Assembly (NCBI GenBank): GCA_032622095.1
Contig: CP136063.1
Coordinates: 11,451,814 to 11,515,813 of the forward strand
Source of the DNA: Siphonodentalium dalli
Taxonomy: Eukaryota; Mollusca; Scaphopoda; Gadilida; Siphonodentaliidae
Direction of reading: 5' to 3'
DNA length: 64,000 nt
The position numbers and the translations under genes were made by a program. The notes beneath the pieces were generated by a model that saw nothing but the letters and a program-made list of their open reading frames with translations, searched no databases and was not told the origin of the DNA. Positions 34,901-43,208 of the stretch are shown here, in pieces (positions within the stretch are counted from its first letter, which is position 1; each line of letters starts with the position of its first letter).

Positions 34901-37900
34901 GTTATATTCGATGATATGGGTACGCTATTACCTAAGTACGAAAATTATACTCATACACGTGGTCGTAACAGCTTAACTATTGAATGTAGTATAGAATCTG
35001 TGTTCTTGGTCATTCATAAAGACGCGAACTGGGTCATCACAAGAGTCAACCACAATCAACCTGCTCGAATACCCGAGAACGGACCATGTGACGATTGTTG
35101 AGTCAACCAATTAGGCCGACTCGACTTGACACCGTGACACGCGATCCGTTATCGGGTATTTCAATCACCGAGCGCGAGTTGTACCGCTCGCGAAGACCCG
35201 GTGACACCGATTCGAATATAATCTTAGCTGTTATTGATGCCTCCACCAAACGAGTCACTAGCCTTAATATAAAATCAATGTTTAACGATCATAGTTGTGT
35301 CATTTTACATCGAAATCGGGCATATCATGATTCGATTCGGTGTCATATCATTTGGGCCGATTCGAGATTCGATTCGAACGAAAATGGCCGATTCACCAGC
35401 CCTAATGTGTAGCTCGCACAGAGCTTTTGGAGATTTATCATTTCTTAAAAGTTAAAATATATTCTTTCAGATCTGCTATGCCTTTGCTGTACAATTTCGG
35501 AGTGACAGACTTGTAGCGATGTCATCAAATTTGACAAAATTCCGGATAGCTGTCCAGGATATCGCCAACATGGATCCCCAGGTTGATATTAAATTGTTCA
35601 CATGATACCACTTTGCAATTGGCCCATTTAAATATAAATGTTGATGGTTCTTTTAACCACAAAAGTGTCCAGTCGCAAGTATCTCATCAGTATTATGATG
35701 TTGTACTCAAACTGCCGTAGCCCGCGATTCCTCCGGCTCTAACAGCTTGGGATATCCACATAGTTTAGCTGCACAATGATATAACTCCAGCTGAGAACGA
35801 TGGAGCCAATATGACTTTAATTGGCTTTAAATATAGACAAAAATATATTTGTTTACATTTGATTTAATGTTGTCAATATACCGTGAAATGCCATGTAAAC
35901 AAATGTTCGGTTCCTAACTTTTAAGTCTTTCTTGTCATGTAAACCTCTAATTTACTTCTAATGCGGATGCGTTATATATCACTGCATTCAGGAGACACCA
36001 TCCGATTTTCATACAAAAAGTACCGAAACATGTGCCCAGCTCGCTGGGCGGAAATGCCACTATAGACGACTAACGGAAGGGATCACCGGCTCTAACAGCA
36101 GATCTCATCCCAATATCCCAAGCTGTTAGAGCCGGGGGAATCGCAGGCTAACTGTACCGTTGCTATAATTTGTCATTATTAGTGGGCAAACTCCAAGTGT
36201 ATATACCAATTAAAGTTGCACAGTTTGTTGAATTGAATTATGCACTGTATACATACAGATACAGTGATGCCCGCAATAATTGACCTCTTAACCACTACGG
36301 AATTATGGGAATTTTTTCAGGATTTAGTCAGAAATGGTAAAGCTCTCGTCAATGAATGGCAACAAGCCATATTTCCGACTAGATCCTGAAACATTTCCCA
36401 TAATTATTTCGTGGTTAACAGGTCAATTATTGCGGGCATCACTGTAGAGATACTTTGAACATTCAGAAAACATGTGCTTTCATTTGATGATTCTAACAAT
36501 TTCAGCAGGTCCTGAGCTGATATCTGTGCATTGTTTTGAAGTAAACTTTACATTCACGTTGCCTATAGCATTAGGGTTTCATTTTAAAGCCCGTATCACG
36601 GTATGTCCCTTTAAATGTGACAATCTTGGTTGACTTTGTTCTCAAATTGAATACACACCTTTTTTTCAGGACTCGGATTTAAACTTATCTGATGTATTGA
36701 AGTATGTGGAACGTGAGGTCCAATACGATCGTGGGCAAAAAGTGTCAAAGTCCATGTCATCGATTGTCGAGATGAAAGAGGTAAACAAATCATCAATATT
36801 TCCCTGATTGGTCATTTTGCTAAATATGACATCCATAATTCATAGGTAATTGTAGTTAAAATTCTATTTCCGTTGTATGTTATAGTACTCAAAATGTACG
36901 ATTAGAAGTGGGCGGTCAATGATGGTGATATTGCTATTAATTAAGATCAAATAAGTAGTTCGTTTCTCAGACACCGCCGCGTCCCGAAAAAAGGTGCGCC
37001 TCAGTGCTTTTTATTCCGATTCTATCATAAATAAATAAAAAATGAAATCCCTCGTCAAAATGTTTTTTGAAACAAAATTTTTTTTTGAAAAAAACAATTT
37101 TCCAATTTTTTCCCCTCTATGTTATTGGCATGTAAAACACATCTACATCACTCAATATGCACCAGATATTATGTGTACTTCAAGCAACCATAAGTGTAAA
37201 ACATATGCCCATTATGTGGTTGCAGATGAGGTCCATTCACAGCCCAATCTCAGGAATATATATATGTAGTTTTTAATTCCTCACACACTGGTATCCATGC
37301 AGAAAATAGTCTTGTGGGAGAAGAAAAATTACTGCATCTTATCTGTTGGAGGACAGACAATATAGAAGACAATCTATTTCAGAAGTGTTTTAGGCTGAAT
37401 TATTGAGAATGGGGCTCTATCATTGTATAAGGCAGACTTAGACAGGATGAGATCAATACGTGTATACAACACTAACACTGTGGTACAATGGTAGCAGAGA
37501 GAAATAAAATAAAAAACTTACCTGCCTCACGTATACAATTCTTATCGATAACAAATTAAAAATAAAAACCTGCCTCCCTCACGGTTAAATTTGGCCATAA
37601 ATAATAAAAATAAATATCTGCCTCCCTCCTCATTTTGAAAAAAAAGTGTCTGAGAAACGAACTACTTATTTGATCTGGCCTAAGTTTCGGTAATTTCCGG
37701 AAACTGATATTAATAAACTTAATTTATGTTTTTATAAGCGGCGATTATTTTTAGTCGAGTTTTATTAAAAAAAACGAGACTTATGGTTTGGCGAGAGACG
37801 GTTGGCGGACGGGCGGGGCGCCATAATCACCTATAACTCTGAAGTTTATTGACGGATCTTAAAACATTTTGTTGTGTGAGTTTATATCTATGACCGCTCC

Positions 37901-39963
37901 TTGCATACATAAAATCCGTTCGGTCTGATTATAGGGGGCGGAGCTATGGCCGCTAATTAAATCATTTTTGCGAATTTTGAGCTCGTTAGCGCGATAACTC
38001 AAACAAATATTAACCGATTTGTTCGAAACTTGCTGTATGACATTTTCACAAGAATATCTTCATCGAGTTCGAAAACCGAGCCGGTCCGATTATAAGGGGC
38101 GGAGCTATGACCGCTAATTATTTCATTTTTGCGAATTTTGAGCTCGTTAGCGCGATAACTCAAACAAATATTAACCAAACTTGCTGCATGCCACCTAAAA
38201 CTCGACCCAGCATCTCTGATGCTACCGCTTGTTTTAAATTATTTAAATGTGTTTAACATGTGTATTTCTAATAAAGGAATCTGGGGACAAAATATATAGT
38301 GCCATTAGTAAAGATCCAAATAGTGAGTGAGAGCCCTAGATTCACTCTCAAGGTCCCCCAGACCCCCTCCTAATGGGACGGGGACACCCCCTTCCATACC
38401 TACATCACATTATGACCCTGGACACCAATAGGATGGCTCTGGACACCCTTATGATGATTATGGACACCCACCTGGTGGCCCTGGACATAACAGTATGGTC
38501 CTGGACACCCACAGGACACCCATCGTGTGGCTTGGTACACCCACAGTATATGACCCTGGACACCAATTGGATGGTCATGGACACCCATCTGATGGCCTTG
38601 GACACACACGGGACACCCATAGTGTGGCTTGGAACACCCACAGTATGGACCTGGACACACATAGGATGGCCCTCGACACCCATATGATGACCCAGGGCAC
38701 CCCCAGTATGGCCCTGGAGACCAATATGATGGCCCTGGACACCACACAAGACACATTAGATGGATTACTGAAACGTTTCTGGCACATTAATCAATATTAC
38801 CATGGGAAATTATAACTTGATTTAAATTTCCGTTGAAAAAATAGCAATTTTCAAATAAATAATATGTTATGTGGGCCATTTTGGATTGTGGCCAACTAAA
38901 TTGGGTCATTATTACATATATAAGGTTTGGTATACTACATGACTGTTTAATAGCAATATATGCCACTATTAAGTATCATTATGACCATATAACTGAATAT
39001 CTCAAAATTTAAGCGAAATGGGGGAAGTTGGGGTTGGTGGCCATTTTGTTTCTTCCTTGACCTAGATATTTCACAGTCACAGCAGATGGATGACTAAACA
39101 GTTGCGTGATTATTAATCCATATTTTCATGGGAAATTCTAGCTTTAGGTAAAAAAAAACCTGTAATTTTTAAGTAAAAATCTAAAATAGTGGCCATTTTG
39201 TGGTGGCCGTTTTGGATTCAGGTTCACTCAATTAAGTCACAATTTTGCGGAAAACTATCAGGAAGACGATCGAAGTTGTTTTGTAACGATTGGTTGAATA
39301 ATTTTGCCACAAAGGCCAAAAACGTAGACTTGGGGTACAATCGGGAGAAATGGCGGCCATCTTGGATTACAAAAAATGCTCAAAGCTGATTTTCGATATG
39401 TTCTTCCAAAGACTTTCTCGCTTATTTTGATACCAAATTCGCTTCTATACATTTTTCTTCCAGGTAGGCCCACTATTTTGGGTTCAACGACTAGTCTATA
39501 ACATGAGTTACCAGGCTACTGAGTTCTGATGAGATAAATTAAATTTACTATTGACACAATAATTTTAACTTTTTTGTTAGCATATTCCTAAATTATTTTA
39601 CAGGGCATTGCGGATGAAGATATTGAAAGTAGTCTTGAAAGCAACTTACTGGATCCTCCAAGGCTTGTAGCATTCCACGAGGGAGATGTGGTGAAAGGCA
39701 TGTTCATCCTGGCGGACGGGAATATTATAAAAGCCTTCGGGAGCTCGGTGCATTCTGGTATTACTCAACTGTTGAGTTCATACTATATTTTCGATCTGAA
39801 CTACCCGCGGTGTTTCGCCATGGTTTTGGCAGCCCTCCAGATTTTTGTGATGGGGGAACCATACTCACACAAAAAGAAAGGGGGTGATGTATCCAAAAAG
39901 TTCTTGTTTTTTATTAAAAAACTTCGGCCGATATTTGATAACGTTCAGCTTCCGGAAGATTGA
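19815..39963 (+). CDS. CIDE-N / SAMD3-like fusion protein, seven exons
   Basis: Gene-level entry. The inferred coding exons are 19815-19902, 24454-24723, 31902-32155, 33020-33361, 35471-35581, 36670-36780 and 39604-39963, totalling 1,536 nt (511 residues plus stop); the junction phases agree throughout. Residues about 3-79 form a CIDE-N domain (FKVRNCDRSLKKFVV ... IVLECDGTDIEGDDVL ... FLFLEAGQVW). CIDE-N is a ubiquitin-fold pairing module known from DFF40, DFF45 and CIDE proteins. A Ser-rich linker follows, then from about residue 120 segments resembling the core of SAMD3-like proteins (DLPEFTSDIAAALEAKKI; YCYQKWPQM; DKFPCLRDG; YYIFDLNYPRCFAMVLAALQ). The exon 4 donor (GTTTAT) is the weakest junction. 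Extra exons in the 7-kb second intron cannot be excluded. Function is unknown; a homotypic interaction role for the N-terminus is inferred. Confidence 0.7.
20109..22019. mobile_element. Foldback element with arms of about 490 bp
   Basis: The left arm (20109-20380 plus 20981-21190) and right arm (about 21530-22019) are reverse complements. CACAGGGGGCAGGAAT, GATAATTATAATATTCTTGG, AACCCCGTCCCGATCGGACA and CAATGACTGACATGCTC all recur inverted on the other side. A spacer of about 340 bp lies between. Small frames inside mirror each other and are not genes. Confidence 0.85.
20381..20980. mobile_element. TTAA-flanked MITE nested in the foldback
   Basis: The element is bounded by TTAA at 20381-20384 and 20977-20980, with inverted ends AGGGGTACTGTACGCC and GGGTACAGTACCCCT. 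The right arm of the surrounding foldback lacks it, and its homologous sequence runs straight through, showing the empty site. A TTAA duplication is typical of piggyBac-type transposition. It has no transposase. Confidence 0.85.
24454..24723 (+). CDS. Exon 2: second half of CIDE-N and Ser-rich linker
   Basis: The acceptor is TTTTTTTTTCAG. The leading two bases complete the split codon from exon 1, giving ...SLKEKAAEKLMVKSDG. The exon encodes KIVLECDGTDIEGDDVLSEL and IFLFLEAGQVWARP, the second strand pair and closing Gln-x-Trp of CIDE-N. A linker rich in Ser, Asn and Pro follows. The donor is CATATG|GTTAGT, again phase 1. Confidence 0.8.
25560..26895 (+). mobile_element. Repeat element with CCCCCGCC/GGCGGGGGA ends
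   Basis: It contains the hairpin CCCCCGCCAAATT...AATTTGCGGGGG (25794-25831), a CCGTCCGTC microsatellite (25838-25865), the 161-bp array below, and a closing TTCGGCGGGGGATACC (26873-26888). The same order of GC-rich end, (CCGT)n, long-period repeats and GCGGGGGATAC end is one I associate with repeats in mollusc genomes (memory only). Confidence 0.55.
25894..26790 (+). repeat. 161-bp tandem repeat, about 5.5 copies
   Basis: ACAAATGTC.ACGGATTTCAAA recurs near 25894, 26068, 26229, 26390, 26551 and 26712. The first period is about 174 and the rest are 161. Each unit holds AGACGACGTCACAGGGCTCA and CAGGTCCGGCCGGATATTTT. The middle units differ by only a few bases, so homogenisation is recent. Short frames repeat with the array and are not genes. 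Confidence 0.9.
27220..27620. mobile_element. Possible short-TIR element
   Basis: CCTTGAGTCGTCA near 27221 is matched by TGACGACTCAAGG near 27610, a 13-bp inverted pair about 400 bp apart. No target duplication is evident, so the call is tentative. Confidence 0.35.
28230..28640 (+). repeat. Member of the GATAACTTTAGT dispersed repeat
   Basis: TCCGGATGATAACTTTAGT, AAATTTGGTATGTGGGTTTA, ACAGGTCAAGTTCGATT and the GTTACGGCCCTTTG word are shared with 32530-32740, 44329-44620 and 23385-23460. The copies are diverged and have no coding potential. Confidence 0.6.
28641..30699. other. Intronic stretch without recognised content
   Basis: I see no gene or clear element. A short perfect hairpin (ATGGACTCTCAGTTTCCTGA region, 29451-29482) and the C run at about 30171 are the only local structures noticed. 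Confidence 0.35.
30700..30868 (+). mobile_element. Possible hAT-like right end
   Basis: Repeated ACAACCGAAAC words lead to CCACGGTTAACCGCCCATCT then CTAG, an arrangement of terminal CCCATCTCT that resembles hAT ends. No left end or 8-bp duplication was found. Confidence 0.3.
31420..31547 (+). mobile_element. SINE/LINE-like tail
   Basis: AAGCGCTTAGAGCCACCTGG, GATAAGCGCTATATAAATG and a run of TTTACT repeats match the usual layout of animal SINE and LINE 3' tails: a short conserved stem region, GCGCTATATAAATG, then a microsatellite. No A and B boxes were identified upstream, so only the tail is called. Confidence 0.55.
31902..32155 (+). CDS. Exon 3: start of the SAMD3-like core
   Basis: A pyrimidine-rich tract leads to ACTTGCAG; a second in-phase acceptor lies 12 bases on, giving a start of 31914. 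Both keep phase 1. It encodes ADLPEFTSDIAAALEAKKIE and ATYCYQKWPQMDEKSHYAVI then KMYRKWPCI, the PxF...AL and YP/WP-type segments of SAMD3-like proteins. The donor is CCATGG|GTTAGT in phase 0. Translating from an ATG at 31865 would give a signal-peptide-like start, which I regard as intron read-through. Confidence 0.72.
32156..33019 (+). other. Intron 3 with a dispersed-repeat copy
   Basis: Bases 32530-32740 carry GTATGATAACTTTAGTTTC, CGGTTGATAACTTTAGTAC and AAATTTGGTATGTGACTTTC, the same dispersed repeat family as 28230-28640. The region 32215-32290 repeats the word CAGCCTGTCA several times. Confidence 0.55.
33020..33361 (+). CDS. Exon 4: SAMD3-like basic and helical segment
   Basis: The acceptor is TTAATTTCAG. 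It encodes SFLVKQISQKIRHKRLAEK, a PPPPKKGR proline/basic stretch, then DTEAHLEALTLEFKKQRKNQ, IKMLLDSTQNYRQDLL and LDKFPCLRDG, in the order seen in SAMD3-like proteins. Phase 0 at both ends requires the donor GGG|GTTTAT at 33362. A stronger donor at 33372 (A|GTAAAT) would break the frame into exon 5. Without splicing the frame stops at 33382. Confidence 0.68.
33529..33823. mobile_element. Non-autonomous hAT element, 295 bp
   Basis: The ends CAGGCCTCAAGCTA and TAGCTTGAGGCCTG are exact 14-bp inverted repeats. ATTGAGAG occurs directly on both sides (33521-33528 and 33824-33831), the 8-bp duplication characteristic of hAT transposition. Internal sequence has partial inverted structure (CAGCCCTCTCAATT/AATTAAGAGGGCTG) and no gene. 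It lies in intron 4. Confidence 0.9.
33840..34028. mobile_element. TTAA-type MITE relative containing a hairpin
   Basis: The right end AGTATTCAGTCAAGTAAGGG then TTAA matches the element at 44716-44988, as does CCCATTGTTGAATGGACTC on the left. Inside is the hairpin GGGATGTTCAGATAATAAGT...ACTTATTATCTGAACATCCC (33899-33967). The left TTAA is not preserved. Confidence 0.65.
34198..35404. mobile_element. Non-autonomous hAT element, 1.2 kb
   Basis: The left end is TAGAGCCCGGCGAAGCTTCG and the right end, read inward, is TAGGGCTGGTGAATCGGCC. Both are followed by GATTCGATTCG blocks. ATGTGTAG is duplicated exactly at 34190-34197 and 35405-35412, which fixes the borders. No transposase frame is present. 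It ends 66 bp before exon 5, so the branch-point region of that exon abuts transposon-derived sequence. Confidence 0.88.
35471..35581 (+). CDS. Exon 5, 37 codons
   Basis: The acceptor is TATATTCTTTCAG and the donor CCCCAG|GTTGAT. Only phase 0 is open (ICYAFAVQFRSDRLVAM...IANMDPQ); the other two phases hit stops. The length is a multiple of three and equals exon 6. Domain identity is weak here; it falls between recognised SAMD3-like segments. Confidence 0.6.
36262..36444. mobile_element. TA-flanked palindromic MITE, 183 bp
   Basis: The inverted ends CAGTGATGCCCGCAATAATT and AATTATTGCGGGCATCACTG are flanked by TA (36260-36261 and 36445-36446). The centre contains AATGAATGGCAACAAGCCAT. It is the longest complete copy of the family seen at 9566 (short form) and 18874 (half). 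It lies in intron 5. Confidence 0.88.
36670..36780 (+). CDS. Exon 6, 37 codons
   Basis: The acceptor is TTTTTTCAG and the donor AAAGAG|GTAAAC, phase 0 on both sides. It encodes DSDLNLSDVLKYVEREVQYD then RGQKVSKSMSSIVEMKE, a charged and probably helical segment. It directly precedes the conserved C-terminal block. Confidence 0.65.
36945..37678. mobile_element. DNA element with 30-bp perfect terminal inverted repeats
   Basis: AGATCAAATAAGTAGTTCG and the next 11 bases (through CTCAGACAC) at the left are repeated exactly in inverse at 37645-37677. The interior is A-rich and includes three CTGCCTC(CCTC)ACG-type words; there is no transposase. Target duplication is not obvious. It sits in intron 6. 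Confidence 0.8.
37740..38235 (+). repeat. Two-copy repeat of about 160 bp
   Basis: GCGAATTTTGAGCTCGTTAG and CGATAACTCAAACAAATATT occur near 37970 and 38132, each preceded by GGGGCGGAGCTATG.CCGC. The layout (long-period units after a GC-rich start) parallels the 161-bp array at 25.9 kb although the sequences differ. Confidence 0.65.
38395..38757 (+). repeat. GGACACCC minisatellite, about 24-bp unit
   Basis: About 15 diverged copies of CCTGGACACCCANNNGATGG. Spacing is often a multiple of three, so frames stay open on both strands in several phases (Gly/Pro/Thr/Asp-rich), which explains the overlapping long frames. It lies inside intron 6, so it is not coding. Confidence 0.8.
38820..39480 (+). 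repeat. Degenerate repeats with GGCCATTTTGGATT words
   Basis: Two diverged copies share ATCAATATTACCATGGGAAA / AATCCATATTTTCATGGGAA and GTGGGCCATTTTGGATTGTG / GTGGTGGCCGTTTTGGATTC, about 300 bp apart. A GGCGGCCATCTTGGATTAC word follows near 39352. No gene. Confidence 0.5.
39604..39963 (+). CDS. Exon 7: conserved C-terminal block and stop
   Basis: The acceptor is TTATTTTACAG, phase 0, and the exon ends in TGA at 39961. It encodes LLDPPRLVAFHEGDVVKG, then MFILADGNIIKAF, then the signature SSYYIFDLNYPRCFAMVLAA and LQIFVMGEPYSHKKKGG. This matches the C-terminal portion of SAMD3-like proteins, in which a Y-x-hydrophobic-D/N-x-x-Y-P motif is constant. It is the best-preserved part of the gene. Confidence 0.78.
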   Translation, partial: GIADEDIESSLESNLLDPPRLVAFHEGDVVKGMFILADGNIIKAFGSSVHSGITQLLSSYYIFDLNYPRCFAMVLAALQIFVMGEPYSHKKKGGDVSKKFLFFIKKLRPIFDNVQLPED

Positions 39964-40434
39964 TAAAAAGAGAATGTTATAGAAAGCCAAAAGTATCATG
40001 CCTGTATGAACAACCAATCAAATGTGCGTAACATGATAATATCATGTACTGTCACAGAATGCAAATTTTACAGAAATGCTCAAGGGCTTTGTGTATTTAA
40101 AGGGGCATTTCATACTTTCAAGCGAGACTATGAGTGGCTGTGGATTAACCCATTGTTCATATGTAGGGATTTTTTAGAATATGAACAGGTGGCAGATTCC
40201 TATTCACTCATTTATATGGATGTTGAAACTGATGTTGAGATAATAATTTCAACAATGTTGCTTGAACTTAAACTTATTATCTGAAAATTCTACCGCTTGT
40301 GTATAAGTTTGTTTAAAGAATTTATATTAATTAAAGTTCGCATGCATGTTAAACTTACTTAACTTAACGCATGTTAAACTTAATTTGCCATTGTTAATGT
40401 CATGATTCTATTTTAAACTCATTTTGGCAAGTTT
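39964..40434 (+). other. 3' flank of the CIDE-N gene
   Basis: Probably 3' UTR at first; ATTAAA near 40330 is the first usable polyadenylation-type word. A degraded hairpin at 40232-40285 (GATAATAATTTCAACAATGT...ACTTATTATCTGAA) is another copy of the hairpin in the 33.9 and 44.9 kb elements. Confidence 0.4.
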
Positions 40435-40922
40435 GGCAAATTCCATTTGGGCAAATATATTGTAGACATAAACACGCAGTGACAGTTGGCAATAATTTTT
40501 GTAAATTGTCACAAGAATTTTGTAAAAAGTGAGATTATGTAGAAGTTAGAACATTGTGAAAATTAACAGATTTCCTTATGGTATGTGTGTAATTGGCCAG
40601 ACAATTATTCTGAACACAGTGGTATCCACTGAACTGGGACAGATTAATCTGAACTATTAATACCCCACATCAGCCATATGATGGAGGTCAGGATGGGATT
40701 AAAGCTTTTTCAACTCAATTCACTGAAGGTTAGATGTGAATTCCTTATGGGTGGCTACAGTTATCTCCAAAACTAAAACACTAACACAATATAGCAGAAC
40801 CTATTCATTTTTACAATGTTCTACATAATCTTACTTTTTACAAAATTCTTGGACAAAAATATAGCTATAAACTGTCACTGCGTGTTTATGTCTACAATAT
40901 ATTTGACCAAATGGAATTTGCC
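40435..40922. mobile_element. Palindromic MITE, 488 bp
   Basis: GGCAAATTCCATTTGGGCAA then TATTGTAGACATAAACACGC at the left is repeated inverted at 40870-40922. Outer arms extend with AATTTTTGTAA/TTACAAAA-type matches (AAAAGTGAGATTATGTAGAA against TTCTACATAATCTTACTTTT). There is no gene and no clear target duplication. Confidence 0.8.
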
Positions 40923-41988
40923 AAAAGTTCTTCAAATGTGAGTTCTTGTCAAAATAATGTTTTAAATTGTCCCTCAAAAGCATAATTTTTAAATTTTATT
41001 AATATAATAAAATAATATGTGGTAAAGCAGTTATGCCCATTCTAATTCTCTTCGATAAAATCTGGGTCATTTCCAGGTAGCTTAAGTAACTTTTCAAGCT
41101 GTCAGTCTGAAGCTGGCCCATGCAGTCCGAGTAGGGAAAGTCGAGTCAAAAAAAACAATTGTCATCTTTTCCGATTGTCAAAAAAATATTTAGGCCTAGT
41201 TCTCTTCTGCAGCATACTGTTTTACTTTTTCAATAAACTTCATATATTATCCAGATACGACACAATATACAATTGGTAACTTAAAATTTGTGAGAATAGT
41301 GCCGATGAAAAACGTCAACGACGTCATCATTGCACGTCAATCATTTGTGTGAAACTGAAAATGAAACTACGATAGACTTAGGCCAGCCTGTGTGTAATGT
41401 TGAATGGGGTTTTCTGATCGTCACCGATTGTGACCGATCACCAATCCCAGCCAAATTGAGAGGATCAGAAATTTGAAATAATTAAATTTTAACCGCGCTT
41501 GGGGCCGATACTACGTGAAAACTTAGCTCAGTTAAACTAAAACAGGTTCATTTTACGATTGTTTGGCTCCGTTTAATGTTTTATGCATTTTCATCAGCGC
41601 TACTGATATGAGTTATGTGTCAATTTTAGTGGACGGCGACTTCGACGACCAAAATAAAAATTATGATTTTTAGTTTTCGAACGCTGCTGGCATCTCTGGA
41701 ACCTGGGGTACGGTGTTGAACCAAACTTTTTCGAAAACTATAGATATTAGGACACAGAACGGTGCATTTGGTTACAGATTTAGGAAAGAGAAAACCGTTT
41801 TGTGGGGGCAAAATTAGATGTACCTATCTTTTTCTACTTTGGAAGTCCTATACCTTCTCAATATTTTAATAATTTTTTGTTTTAATTTTTTTTATACCCA
41901 TGCAGTAACCCATGTGTTTGCAGTCAGGCAATTTTGATCGATGGCTTAATTTCTTTGAACATTCCATTAGAGCCAACAATATATTTAA
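40923..41988. other. Gene-free stretch
   Basis: No sustained frame or repeat recognised. A 61-codon minus frame at 41626-41811 has no identifiable content. Confidence 0.35.
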
Positions 41989-42498
41989 GCCCATTTCACA
42001 CTACTGCCATGCGTGTGTCGCGTCCGATGCGACAGTTATAGATTAGTGATAATAGCATAGCGACATTCGCAACCGTCGCATTGACAATAGATATTTTGAC
42101 GCAACGCAACTGTTGCATACCTTATATGGAAAACATGTGTAGCGTCAGGCATTGGCAATGTTCGTCAAGTCATTAGCGCGTGTTATCTCCCTTTCCTTCG
42201 AAATCATTTGTCAACAGATACTTAACCTAAGAAGCGTCGGAGAAATGATTTTGCGGGTTCCACTGCATCTAATGTTTCACAATTATCCTATTGGGGTACC
42301 GATATGAAAGAGATTTATCTGTGCAGAGCTCAGCACTAAACTAAATACAAGTAAAATGTATAATTGTTTTGTTACCGGCTGTCCAGTCCGGAAATCTCTG
42401 ATTTGTCGATATTCGGACTCTGTGCGACCGTCGTTGCAGTGTGAATGTGTATGTTCGTGTCGGACGCAACGCACACATCGCAGCAGTCTGAATGGGCC
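41989..42498. mobile_element. TIR element with GCCCATT ends
   Basis: GCCCATTTCACACTACTGCC at the left and GCAGTCTGAATGGGC at the right are inverted relatives. Both continue into GCGTGTGTCGCGTCCGATGC / GTGTCGGACGCAACGCACAC. The alignment runs about 45 bp with mismatches. No transposase is present. The duplication could not be fixed, so a superfamily is not assigned. Confidence 0.6.
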
Positions 42499-43208
42499 TT
42501 TATCCTTCTATGGACACTATGTGTGGCATTTTATTTAATAAATTTAGGATGTGTTGCATTTATTAGATAAATAATGAACGCATGTATGATTATTCTGTAA
42601 AACGGAATACACTAAGTCTTATGCATGTATGATATCAGGTGCGACATCAGCCCTCGGTCACCTCACATCAGCCTTCGGTCTCAGGCTGATATATATAAGG
42701 TTACCTCGGGCAGATCCATCACTGACACACACAACCAAATTGCGGAAATTCCAGCAAACTTTGTCGTTTCGCACCCAAATTTGAAAACTGTCAACATTAA
42801 CATGGGAGATCTTCATATACCATTTACTCCGACCAATGTCAGAATGTGCCCAGCAGTCTATTTCACGGAAATCATATCCAGATTAACAATTTGAACATTC
42901 ACAACCACTTGAAAAATGAATTTGAAAACATGACATGAACTGACATTGAATTCGGCGGGTGAATGACATTGTTCGGTGTGAGTAAAGATAAAGTTCCAAT
43001 TACAATCAATTGACAACGAAACATGTTGTTGAAAATTATATTAAATTAATTGTTATTTCGTATTAATTGTCATCGTACATGTATGTACATGCACATTACC
43101 AAGCACAAATATGAATATGAGATATGATAATGAAGTTATCTTTTCTGAATGGGACGGCGACAAAGTGGTTAATAAAGATGGCCTGATTAATGTATACATG
43201 CAAATTGT
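42499..43208. other. Gene-free stretch
   Basis: One 89-codon frame (42625-42894) without recognisable features. Nothing else was noticed. Confidence 0.3.

Noticed and set aside
38373-38815. Long repeat-protein frames on both strands
   Set aside because: They arise from the GGACACCC minisatellite whose spacing is often a multiple of three, inside an intron.
42625-42894. An 89-codon plus-strand frame
   Set aside because: No homology recognised and no supporting signals.
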